5,719 bases of DNA from RZYP01 sp050256135. GTDB taxonomy: Bacteria > Bacillota > Negativicutes > Acidaminococcales > Acidaminococcaceae. The stretch is taken from positions 1 to 5,719 of the forward strand of contig JBFWIF010000117.1 of the NCBI GenBank assembly GCA_050256135.1. Reading direction: 5' to 3'. The position numbers and the translations under genes are program-made. Under the pieces are notes generated by a model that was not told where the DNA came from, did not search any database, and worked only from the letters and a program-made list of their open reading frames with translations. Shown here piece by piece: positions 1-5,053 of this stretch. Positions within the stretch are counted from its first letter, which is position 1. Each line of letters opens with the position of its first letter.

Positions 1-815
1 CGTTGATGAATCTCCTTGATAACTGCCGATTTAACCAGTAGCTCCTCTTCCTTTTTTTTCAATTCGGTAACATCTGTCAAAACAACAATGGCTGCCTGTG
101 CATCCTGCTTTGGTGACAGGGGCAATACTCTTATTGACAAAAGTAATCCTTGTTTCTTGACTTCCTTGCTTTCAGCGATACCTGCTTTGATCACCATGCC
201 TACCAACGGCCAGTTGATTTGCCTGCTATTGGTACGCAGGCCAACTGGTTTCGGCACACCAAGCAGTGAAAATATATGACGTGCTGTGTTGTTCGCAGCT
301 ACAATAATCTTATCCTTATCGACAACCATGATCCCATCACTCGGTGAAAGTCGCCTGTAATTAGGTTCAGTTGTAAATCTCTGCTCGAAATTCATCATCA
401 GTTCCAAAGCCATATCGATGAAGATATCATCATCTTCCTCACCGTTTGCCCCATTCTTTTCGAAAGCAATTACCGCATAGCAACGACTTTTTTTGTCAAG
501 CAAAGGGAATAGTTTTATTTTAGCAAAAAAACCGAGAATGCTTTCCCGCTTACCCGTAACGACCATTCCACTCTGCAGGGTGCGTCCAACCAAAGGTTCT
601 TCTGCCAATCTTAGTTTGCGCCCGGTAATATTAGCTGAATGTGTAACGAACTCTTTAAGCGGCAGGGCCTGACCATACACGTTAATATACTTTGGATCTT
701 CGTCCCGCACATAGAGATATACATGCGCATGAGCAATATCTGCGGCCAGATTAGCGCCAGCCATGCAGGAATTAAGCAGATTTATTTGTTCTTTAGATAA
801 GAAGCTTTTCGCCAT
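1..815 (-). CDS. PdtaS/EutW-like sensor histidine kinase (HisKA_2 type), 3' end outside window
   Basis: A cytoplasmic sensor kinase seen for 271 complete codons, running off the window edge. I read the frame by hand from the minus strand. Residues about 8-145 resemble the GAF-like histidine kinase N-terminal domain of PdtaS and EutW, including the stretch LVGRTLQSG at 75-83. Residues about 155-250 look like a PAS domain (DGIMVVDKDKIIVAANN at 160-176, ending AIVVLTDVTELK). A short helical linker rich in Lys and Glu (252-262) leads into IKEIHQ, the H-box of the HisKA_2 family, with His270 as the likely phosphoacceptor. The usual motif is IHHRVKNN; here the second His is Gln, and the rest of the box is outside the window. 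No signal peptide or membrane segment is visible. The ATG has a GGAGG four bases upstream. Kinases of this family usually signal to an ANTAR-domain antiterminator, which would have to lie outside the window. The sensed ligand cannot be told. Confidence 0.85.
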   Translation of the reverse strand, partial: MAKSFLSKEQINLLNSCMAGANLAADIAHAHVYLYVRDEDPKYINVYGQALPLKEFVTHSANITGRKLRLAEEPLVGRTLQSGMVVTGKRESILGFFAKIKLFPLLDKKSRCYAVIAFEKNGANGEEDDDIFIDMALELMMNFEQRFTTEPNYRRLSPSDGIMVVDKDKIIVAANNTARHIFSLLGVPKPVGLRTNSRQINWPLVGMVIKAGIAESKEVKKQGLLLSIRVLPLSPKQDAQAAIVVLTDVTELKKKEEELLVKSAVIKEIHQ

Positions 816-819
816 GATA

Positions 820-824
820 CCTCC
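820..824 (-). promoter_or_regulatory. Ribosome binding site of the histidine kinase
   Basis: GGAGG on the minus strand, four bases before the ATG at 815-813. It supports this start for a gene whose far end is not visible. Confidence 0.75.
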
Positions 825-879
825 ATTAATCGCAGAATTATTTTTCTGAATATTCATCAATGCACTAATAATCAAGATT

Positions 880-888
880 TTATCCACA
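880..888 (+). promoter_or_regulatory. Perfect DnaA box TTATCCACA (distal copy)
   Basis: Exact match to the bacterial DnaA box consensus, 65 bases upstream of the histidine kinase start. It lies in the same orientation as the copy at 943-951, with starts 63 bases apart, close to six helical turns. DnaA binding is inferred from the match only. On the minus strand the box runs into TAAAAT (882-877), a possible but unsupported -10 element. Confidence 0.6.
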
Positions 889-917
889 AATACACGCAAC
901 TTACCAACAAGCAAAAG

Positions 918-959
918 TTAGTATTTAAGCGCATTTGCGAAGTTATCCACAATTGACAT
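918..959 (-). CDS. Possible 13-codon leader peptide (MSIVDNFANALKY)
   Basis: A short frame starts with ATG at 959-957 and ends with TAA at 920-918. A GGAG (972-969) lies nine bases before the ATG, which is an acceptable Shine-Dalgarno spacing. It sits between tsaD and the histidine kinase in the direction of transcription. There is no run of a single regulatory codon and no obvious attenuator hairpin after it, so a leader role is only a guess. Such frames arise easily by chance in AT-rich DNA. The overlap with a DnaA box gives an alternative reason for sequence conservation. Confidence 0.2.
   Translation of the reverse strand: MSIVDNFANALKY
943..951 (+). promoter_or_regulatory. Perfect DnaA box TTATCCACA (proximal to tsaD)
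   Basis: Second exact DnaA box in the same intergenic region and orientation. It lies inside the possible 13-codon frame at 918-959. One exact box on either strand would be expected in roughly 260 kb/2 of random sequence, so two within 72 bases are unlikely to be chance. The role, whether regulation, titration of DnaA or origin-related, is unknown. Confidence 0.6.
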
Positions 960-991
960 AATTTTTTTCTCCAGAAGTTTTCCTACCTATT

Positions 992-2008
992 TTATCCTAA
1001 TTTAAGTGCCGGGTCAGCGTTTAAATCCATGCTGCTAAATTCGTTATTCAAAAATTTATAATAACCTCGGCAGGCAATCATAACTGCATTATCTGTACAA
1101 AGCACAGGTTTGGGATGGACAAGTTTCACACCTATTGCTTCCACTGCTTCTGCCAATTCTGTCTGCAGAGTTTTGTTAGCAGAAACACCTCCGGCGAGCA
1201 CTATTTCCTTTAAGCCGCTGCTTGCTAAGGCATGTAAGCTTTTTTTGACTAACACATCAACGATAGCAGCTTGGAAACTGGCAGCAACATCCGCTTTGTT
1301 TACCTCACGCCCTGCCTGGTTTTCTGTATGCAGATAATTGATTACTGCTGACTTCAAACCGCTGAAGCTAAAATCGTAGCTTTGGTCGAGCAAAGCACGA
1401 GGAAAATCTATAGCAGCAGGATTACCGCCCTTTGCCAATAATTCTATTTCTGGGCCACCCGGATACTGAAGACCCATGACGCGCGCGATTTTATCAAATG
1501 CTTCGCCAGCCGCATCATCCCTGGTTTGACCAAGAAGTTCAAAATTATTATAATCTTTCACCTTCATCAGGGCTGTATGACCTCCGGAAACTACTAATGC
1601 CATAAACGGCGGCTCTAATTCTTCATCAACAAGAAAATTCGCAAAAACATGACCTTCCAGATGGTTGACACCGATCAGCGGCTTGTCCAAAGCAAAAGCT
1701 AACGCTTTCGCAGCTGAGAGTCCCACCAGCAAAGCTCCAACCAGACCAGGCCCGTAAGTAACGGCAATACCGTCAATATCTTTTATATCAACCTTTGCTT
1801 GCTGTAAGGCCTCATCAATTACCGGCAGCACATTTTCAATATGCTTGCGTGAAGCAATTTCCGGCACTACGCCGCCAAACTTTCTATGTATTGGTACCTG
1901 TGATGAAATAATATTTGACAAAACTTCTCTGCCATTTTTGACAACTGCGGCAGCTGTTTCATCGCAGCTGCTCTCTATTCCTAATATGTAAATATCTTTT
2001 TTCTCCAT
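992..2008 (-). CDS. tsaD: tRNA N6-adenosine threonylcarbamoyltransferase TsaD
   Basis: Catalytic subunit of the t6A complex: it transfers the threonylcarbamoyl group from threonylcarbamoyl-adenylate to A37 of tRNAs that read ANN codons, working with TsaB and TsaE in the cytoplasm. The 338-aa length matches the family (E. coli 337). Visible motifs are IESSCDET at 11-18, the metal-binding HLEGH with His116 and His120, VSGGHT at 140-145, the nucleotide-binding YDFSFSGLKSAV at 211-222, AGGVSANKTL at 272-281 and CTDNAVMIA at 304-312, where Asp306 is the expected third metal ligand. All key residues are present. The frame is open to a GTG at 2017, but I chose ATG 2008 because AGGTGA (2020-2015) lies six bases before it and covers the GTG itself. 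The gap after rimI is 17 bases. It is the last gene of the tsa operon, and I see no clear terminator after it. Confidence 0.97.
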   Translation of the reverse strand: MEKKDIYILGIESSCDETAAAVVKNGREVLSNIISSQVPIHRKFGGVVPEIASRKHIENVLPVIDEALQQAKVDIKDIDGIAVTYGPGLVGALLVGLSAAKALAFALDKPLIGVNHLEGHVFANFLVDEELEPPFMALVVSGGHTALMKVKDYNNFELLGQTRDDAAGEAFDKIARVMGLQYPGGPEIELLAKGGNPAAIDFPRALLDQSYDFSFSGLKSAVINYLHTENQAGREVNKADVAASFQAAIVDVLVKKSLHALASSGLKEIVLAGGVSANKTLQTELAEAVEAIGVKLVHPKPVLCTDNAVMIACRGYYKFLNNEFSSMDLNADPALKLG

Positions 2009-2014
2009 AAAATT

Positions 2015-2020
2015 CACCTA
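2015..2020 (-). promoter_or_regulatory. Ribosome binding site deciding the tsaD start
   Basis: AGGTGA on the minus strand, six bases before ATG 2008-2006. It overlaps the upstream in-frame GTG (2017-2015), which has no comparable site of its own, so the ATG is the better start. Confidence 0.7.
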
Positions 2021-2025
2021 TTTTT

Positions 2026-2484
2026 CTAACGATACAACCACATGATGATGGCATCTTCCTTATTTTCTTCATAATATTGCGGTCTTATACCCGAGGCAGT
2101 AAAACCTGTTTGTTCGTAAACAGTTTGCGCAGCGACATTGCTTTTTCTTACTTCAAGCGTAACCGCCTCTGCGCCCTCTTGCCATGCAGCAGTTATCAAT
2201 GCTGTGGTAAGAATTTTACCTAACCCCTTACCTCGCTCATTTTTTGCCACTGCGACTCTTGTCACCTGCGCTTCGCCAGCAATCAGCCAAAACCCTGCAA
2301 ACCCTTTGAGTGTGCCATCTTGCTCAAGCACTAAATAATAGGCTATATTGCTGTTCAACTCGGCGAGCCAGGATTCAGCAGCCCAACAGTCAGGAAAAGA
2401 TTCCTGCTCAATAGACTGCACAGCCTTCAAATCTGCCGCTGACATTTCGCGTGTCACTATACCTTCTTTTGACGTTTTTCCCAT
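2026..2484 (-). CDS. rimI: RimI-type GNAT N-acetyltransferase
   Basis: A cytoplasmic GNAT acetyltransferase of the RimI family, which acetylates protein N-termini from acetyl-CoA; ribosomal protein S18 is the known substrate in enterobacteria, and the substrate here is not shown. The 152-aa protein has the full fold: N-terminal SIEQESFPDCW (24-34), strand beta4 with QVTRVAV (73-79), the acetyl-CoA pyrophosphate loop NERGKGLG (82-89), LEVRKSNVAAQTVYEQTGF (110-128) and a C-terminal YYEENKEDAIIM. Glu111 and Tyr123 line up with the general base and acid described for Salmonella RimI. The ATG start overlaps tsaB by 28 bases and has only a weak AGAAG upstream. An alternative GTG at 2457-2455 would overlap the tsaB stop by one base (TAGTG) and give 143 aa. 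Its place between tsaB and tsaD is the standard one in Bacillota. Confidence 0.92.
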   Translation of the reverse strand: MGKTSKEGIVTREMSAADLKAVQSIEQESFPDCWAAESWLAELNSNIAYYLVLEQDGTLKGFAGFWLIAGEAQVTRVAVAKNERGKGLGKILTTALITAAWQEGAEAVTLEVRKSNVAAQTVYEQTGFTASGIRPQYYEENKEDAIIMWLYR

Positions 2485-3152
2485 AATTCTTCTGCTTCCG
2501 ATCGTCGTATGTAATGAAGATTCAGTTCAAAAATATCTTTTCTTGGTCCGTTATTGTACTCCTCATGACCCAAAAGAGCCACAGAAGAAGCCTTCGGCAT
2601 CCGCACCTGCCAAGGAGCTAGCTTAACGATCGTGGGCAGTTCTTCTTTTGCCAGTTTGGCACATTCGCCCAATATAATTACCGGTTTTGCAAATTCCGTT
2701 AGTCGCGTAATCATCTCTTCGCGTGACACAACCGTCACCTTTTGGTGTTCTTGCAGTTCACCATTTTGCCATTCGTAAAGTGCCAAATAATAGTTACCTT
2801 TCTGAGCATCCAGTACCGGTGCAAGAACAATATCATCAACTGGCAGGTTATAAGCCATAGCTTTCAACGTATCAACACCGCTGACAGGAATTTGCCAGGA
2901 ATAAGCCATAGCCTCTGCTGTAGCAAGACCGATCCGCAAGCCAGTAAACGAACCTGGTCCAATACTTATAGCAATCAAATCAATGTCTTTTTTATCTATC
3001 TTGGTCCGTTCGAGAAGTTGCCCTATTTGCGGCAGCAATTCTTCCGAATGTGTCATACCAGCATTTATTTCATATTCTGCAACCATTTCATTATCTCTCA
3101 CCAGAGAGACGGTACAAACCTTGGTCGCCGTATCAATTCCTAGAATTAACAA
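2457..3152 (-). CDS. tsaB: tRNA threonylcarbamoyladenosine biosynthesis protein TsaB
   Basis: Non-catalytic partner of TsaD: an ASKHA-fold protein that dimerises with TsaD and scaffolds TsaE during t6A synthesis. The frame stays open to 3293, but the upstream part runs through tsaE and has no family similarity that I recognise. I set the start at TTG 3152-3150, because AGGTGG (3164-3159) lies six bases before it, the protein then begins MLILGIDTAT as the family does, and the length becomes 231 aa, the same as E. coli TsaB. Other motifs are THSEELLPQI (34-43), the conserved GPGSFTGLRIG (65-75) and the C-terminal YIRRSEAEELW (214-224). It overlaps the end of tsaE by 20 bases and its stop overlaps the start of rimI, which suggests translational coupling. 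As usual for TsaB, the TsaD metal-binding His pair is absent. Confidence 0.95.
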   Translation of the reverse strand: MLILGIDTATKVCTVSLVRDNEMVAEYEINAGMTHSEELLPQIGQLLERTKIDKKDIDLIAISIGPGSFTGLRIGLATAEAMAYSWQIPVSGVDTLKAMAYNLPVDDIVLAPVLDAQKGNYYLALYEWQNGELQEHQKVTVVSREEMITRLTEFAKPVIILGECAKLAKEELPTIVKLAPWQVRMPKASSVALLGHEEYNNGPRKDIFELNLHYIRRSEAEELWEKRQKKV

Positions 3153-3609
3153 GTACTTCCACCTTCTCACATAATTCTTCGTAGTGTCTGCCATGTGGCT
3201 GCAAAACGACTTGACGTCCTGTTTTTTCCACACTGATATTGATTTGCAGATGTTCTTCCGGCATTTCTTCTGGGAATAGATCTGACCATTCAATCATCGT
3301 TATACCACAACCGCCGACATATTCGTCAAAACCTATGTCATCCAATTCTTCAGCACTGTCGAGCCTGTACAGATCAAAATGCTTAAGTTCGGTATCCTTG
3401 CCCTTGTAGATATTCATAATGGCAAAAGTCGGACTTGTTATATCACTCGCCGGCACGCCCTTTGCTAACGCTATGCCTTTAGCTAAAGCCGTTTTGCCAG
3501 CCCCAAGGTCACCGCTGAGGCAGATGATGTCGCCTTCACCAGCAGCCAGTCCGATAGCAAAACCTATTTTTTCAGTTTCCTCGCTGCTTGCGCAGTAAAA
3601 CTCTTTCAT
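3133..3609 (-). CDS. tsaE: tRNA threonylcarbamoyladenosine biosynthesis ATPase TsaE
   Basis: P-loop ATPase that binds the TsaB-TsaD pair and drives turnover of t6A synthesis. The protein is 158 aa, the usual family size. The Walker A motif GDLGAGKT is at 33-40. It is followed by TSPTF (58-62), HFDLYRL (77-83) and IEWSD (106-110), all typical of TsaE. The frame is open to a GTG at 3621, but ATG 3609 is preferred because GGTGGG (3622-3617) stands seven bases before it and the protein then begins MKEFYCASSEET as expected. It is the first gene of the operon, 71 bases after the transporter stop, with an extended -10 promoter in that gap. Its 3' end overlaps tsaB by 20 bases. Confidence 0.95.
   Translation of the reverse strand: MKEFYCASSEETEKIGFAIGLAAGEGDIICLSGDLGAGKTALAKGIALAKGVPASDITSPTFAIMNIYKGKDTELKHFDLYRLDSAEELDDIGFDEYVGGCGITMIEWSDLFPEEMPEEHLQINISVEKTGRQVVLQPHGRHYEELCEKVEVLVNSRN
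3159..3164 (-). promoter_or_regulatory. Ribosome binding site deciding the TTG start of tsaB
   Basis: AGGTGG on the minus strand, six bases before TTG 3152-3150 and inside the last codons of tsaE. It is the main evidence, with the family N-terminus, that tsaB uses a rare TTG start. Confidence 0.75.
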
Positions 3610-3646
3610 TGCATAACCCACCAGACCTAAATGTATTTAATAGTTT

Positions 3647-3655
3647 ATTATACCA
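3647..3655 (-). promoter_or_regulatory. Extended -10 promoter of the tsa operon
   Basis: TGGTATAAT on the minus strand: a perfect TATAAT (3652-3647) with the TG of an extended -10 element. No good -35 hexamer is found at 16-18 bases, which extended -10 promoters tolerate. Transcription would begin near 3640, giving a leader of about 30 bases before tsaE. Confidence 0.6.
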
Positions 3656-3664
3656 ATATTTTCT

Positions 3665-3675
3665 GTGCAATGCAC
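3665..3675. repeat. Short perfect palindrome GTGCAATGCAC
   Basis: Two 5-base arms (GTGCA and TGCAC) around one base, 13 bases upstream of the TATAAT of the tsa promoter, in the place of the -35 region and just after the transporter stop codon. It could be an operator or a chance palindrome. It is not a terminator, because no T-run follows on either strand. Confidence 0.3.
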
Positions 3676-3680
3676 CAGTA

Positions 3681-4850
3681 TTATGCTGTTCTGACTTCAT
3701 CCTCACCTAAAATAAAAGTTATGGCAATTGCTGCTATAAAGCCAATTATACCTCCGAACAAGAAAGGAGCATTGGGTCCGATATAATCCCATAACAAGCC
3801 AGCAATAATTGATGCCAGCAACAATCCCACACCTTGCAACATACCATATAATCCAAGAACAGTACCTTTCAAATTGGCCGGTGCCGTCTCAGCAATAAAA
3901 GCCCTCTCAGCAGCAGTGTTAAAAGCTGTATAGACACCATAAGCAATAAATAGTATTACAATTGCCAGCTTGCTGGATAACAAGCCAAAGCCAAGATATA
4001 CCAAAGAGAAAACCAGATATCCTGGTACAATGATTCTTCTTCTGCCTACCTTGTCAGATAATTTTCCAGCAAACATGGAAAGCAAAGATGCTGAGATATT
4101 AAAAGCCAAGTAAAGCAAAATTACTTCCGAAGGTGAAAATCCGCAATCTTTAGCCAGCAAAAGTAAAAATATATTGGATGAATTGCCAATGCAGAAAACA
4201 AACATTGCACCCAGGTACAGTTTTAAACGTCTTTCAAGCCTAACGCCTTTCAAACTAAACTTTTGAGTATTGTGGCTGCCATCACTTTTTTCATGAACTC
4301 CACCTATCATTAAGACACCAATTACTGCTGGAAATACCGAATAAAGAAAGGCTTTTTCAAAATCTACTTCATTCGTGATAATGAAATAAGCGAGCAAAAC
4401 TCCTAACGCAGAGCCTACCATATCAAGCATCTTATGTAATCCGTAAGAACGTCCTAGTTTATTCTTTTCACTTGACTCTTCTACCAAAGCATCACGCGGC
4501 GCAACCCTAATACCTTTGCCAATGCGGTCTATTACCCTGGCCGCCAAGACTCCTGTCCAGGAAGTTGCCAGCAACAAAAACACTTTGTAGACAATAGCAG
4601 CAGAATACCCAATAAACGTCAGCTTTTTCTTATTCTGATAAATATCACCTATGTAGCCGCTAAATACCTTCAAAACTGAAGCTGTGCATTCTGCTATGCC
4701 TTCTATCACTCCAACAACGGCCGGCGTTGCTCCAAGATTCGTAGTCAGAAACAGAGGAATCAGCGGATAAACCATTTCTGTACTCATATCTATAAAAAGA
4801 CTAACCAAGCCAATAATAAATATATTAGAAAAAGCAAACTTGCTTTGCAT
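3681..4850 (-). CDS. Major facilitator superfamily transporter, substrate unknown
   Basis: An integral inner-membrane secondary transporter of 389 aa, the normal size for a 12-helix MFS protein. Hydrophobic segments alternate with short loops throughout. Motif A-like loops are at 65-76 (GYIGDIYQNKKK, loop 2-3) and 262-271 (GKLSDKVGRRR, loop 8-9). A basic stretch DRIGKGIRVAPRDAL (108-122) follows helix 4 and is shared with a set of poorly characterised bacterial MFS proteins. The central loop (about 186-210) is charged. The frame is open to a TTG at 4916, but ATG 4850 has GGCGGTGA five bases upstream, and the extra 22 residues would be basic and hydrophilic. The substrate cannot be told; drug or metabolite efflux is a common role for such proteins. 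It appears to be a single-gene unit between the terminator at 4975-5000 and the tsa promoter, though read-through into tsaE is possible. Confidence 0.88.
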   Translation of the reverse strand: MQSKFAFSNIFIIGLVSLFIDMSTEMVYPLIPLFLTTNLGATPAVVGVIEGIAECTASVLKVFSGYIGDIYQNKKKLTFIGYSAAIVYKVFLLLATSWTGVLAARVIDRIGKGIRVAPRDALVEESSEKNKLGRSYGLHKMLDMVGSALGVLLAYFIITNEVDFEKAFLYSVFPAVIGVLMIGGVHEKSDGSHNTQKFSLKGVRLERRLKLYLGAMFVFCIGNSSNIFLLLLAKDCGFSPSEVILLYLAFNISASLLSMFAGKLSDKVGRRRIIVPGYLVFSLVYLGFGLLSSKLAIVILFIAYGVYTAFNTAAERAFIAETAPANLKGTVLGLYGMLQGVGLLLASIIAGLLWDYIGPNAPFLFGGIIGFIAAIAITFILGEDEVRTA

Positions 4851-4855
4851 GATTT

Positions 4856-4863
4856 TCACCGCC
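4856..4863 (-). promoter_or_regulatory. Ribosome binding site deciding the transporter start
   Basis: GGCGGTGA on the minus strand, five bases before ATG 4850-4848. It differs by one base from the ideal GGAGGTGA and clearly favours this ATG over the upstream in-frame TTG at 4916. Confidence 0.75.
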
Positions 4864-4892
4864 AATACTTTCAGATTATTTTTCTTATACCC

Positions 4893-4925
4893 ATTATACC
4901 TATCTCTGCTATTCAAAGTATAGCA
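4893..4925 (-). promoter_or_regulatory. Candidate promoter elements for the transporter gene
   Basis: Two possible -10 elements lie upstream of the transporter: TGCTATACT (4925-4917), which has an extended -10 TG, and a perfect TATAAT (4898-4893). Neither has a convincing -35 at 16-18 bases. If used, they would give leaders of about 60 or 35 bases. Both lie downstream of the terminator at 4975-5000, so a promoter somewhere here is expected. Confidence 0.35.
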
Positions 4926-4974
4926 TGCAATTAATCAATAGACTGCAATATTTCTTTGATTATTCATATATAAT

Positions 4975-5000
4975 AAAAAAACACCACTTTTAAGTGGTGT
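4975..5000 (-). terminator. Rho-independent terminator of the diguanylate cyclase gene
   Basis: A hairpin with arms ACACCACT (4981-4988) and AGTGGTGT (4993-5000) around a TTTA loop; the pairing can extend by one more base pair. On the minus strand it is followed at once by seven T residues (4981-4975). It lies 53 bases past the diguanylate cyclase stop codon. On the plus strand no T-run follows, so it works in one direction only. Confidence 0.9.
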
Positions 5001-5053
5001 CCTTATTTCGGAACAAGCCATATATTTTTTTAAAACAATATAAACAATTAGCT

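Noticed and set aside
16..279. 87-codon open frame on the plus strand
   Set aside because: It lies opposite the histidine kinase, which has clear domain motifs on the minus strand; the peptide shows no recognisable family.
847..856. Palindrome TGAATATTCA before the histidine kinase
   Set aside because: A 10-base AT-rich palindrome of this kind is expected by chance and has no partner copy.
968..980. TTCTCCAGAA as a terminator hairpin after tsaD
   Set aside because: Only four base pairs with a two-base loop; too weak to terminate.
953..981. TTGACA on the plus strand (953-958) as a promoter reading into tsaD antisense
   Set aside because: No -10 hexamer follows at 16-18 bases, and no gene lies downstream on that strand.
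2742..3143. 133-codon open frame on the plus strand opposite tsaB
   Set aside because: Antisense to tsaB over its whole length, with no recognisable motif; the tsaB frame explains the conservation.
3225..3233. TTTTCCACA near-match to the DnaA box
   Set aside because: One mismatch, isolated, and inside the tsaE coding sequence; probably chance.
4851..4916. N-terminal extension of the transporter from TTG 4916
   Set aside because: The region contains a TATAAT and a strong ribosome binding site for ATG 4850, and the extension is basic and hydrophilic, so it is probably untranslated leader.
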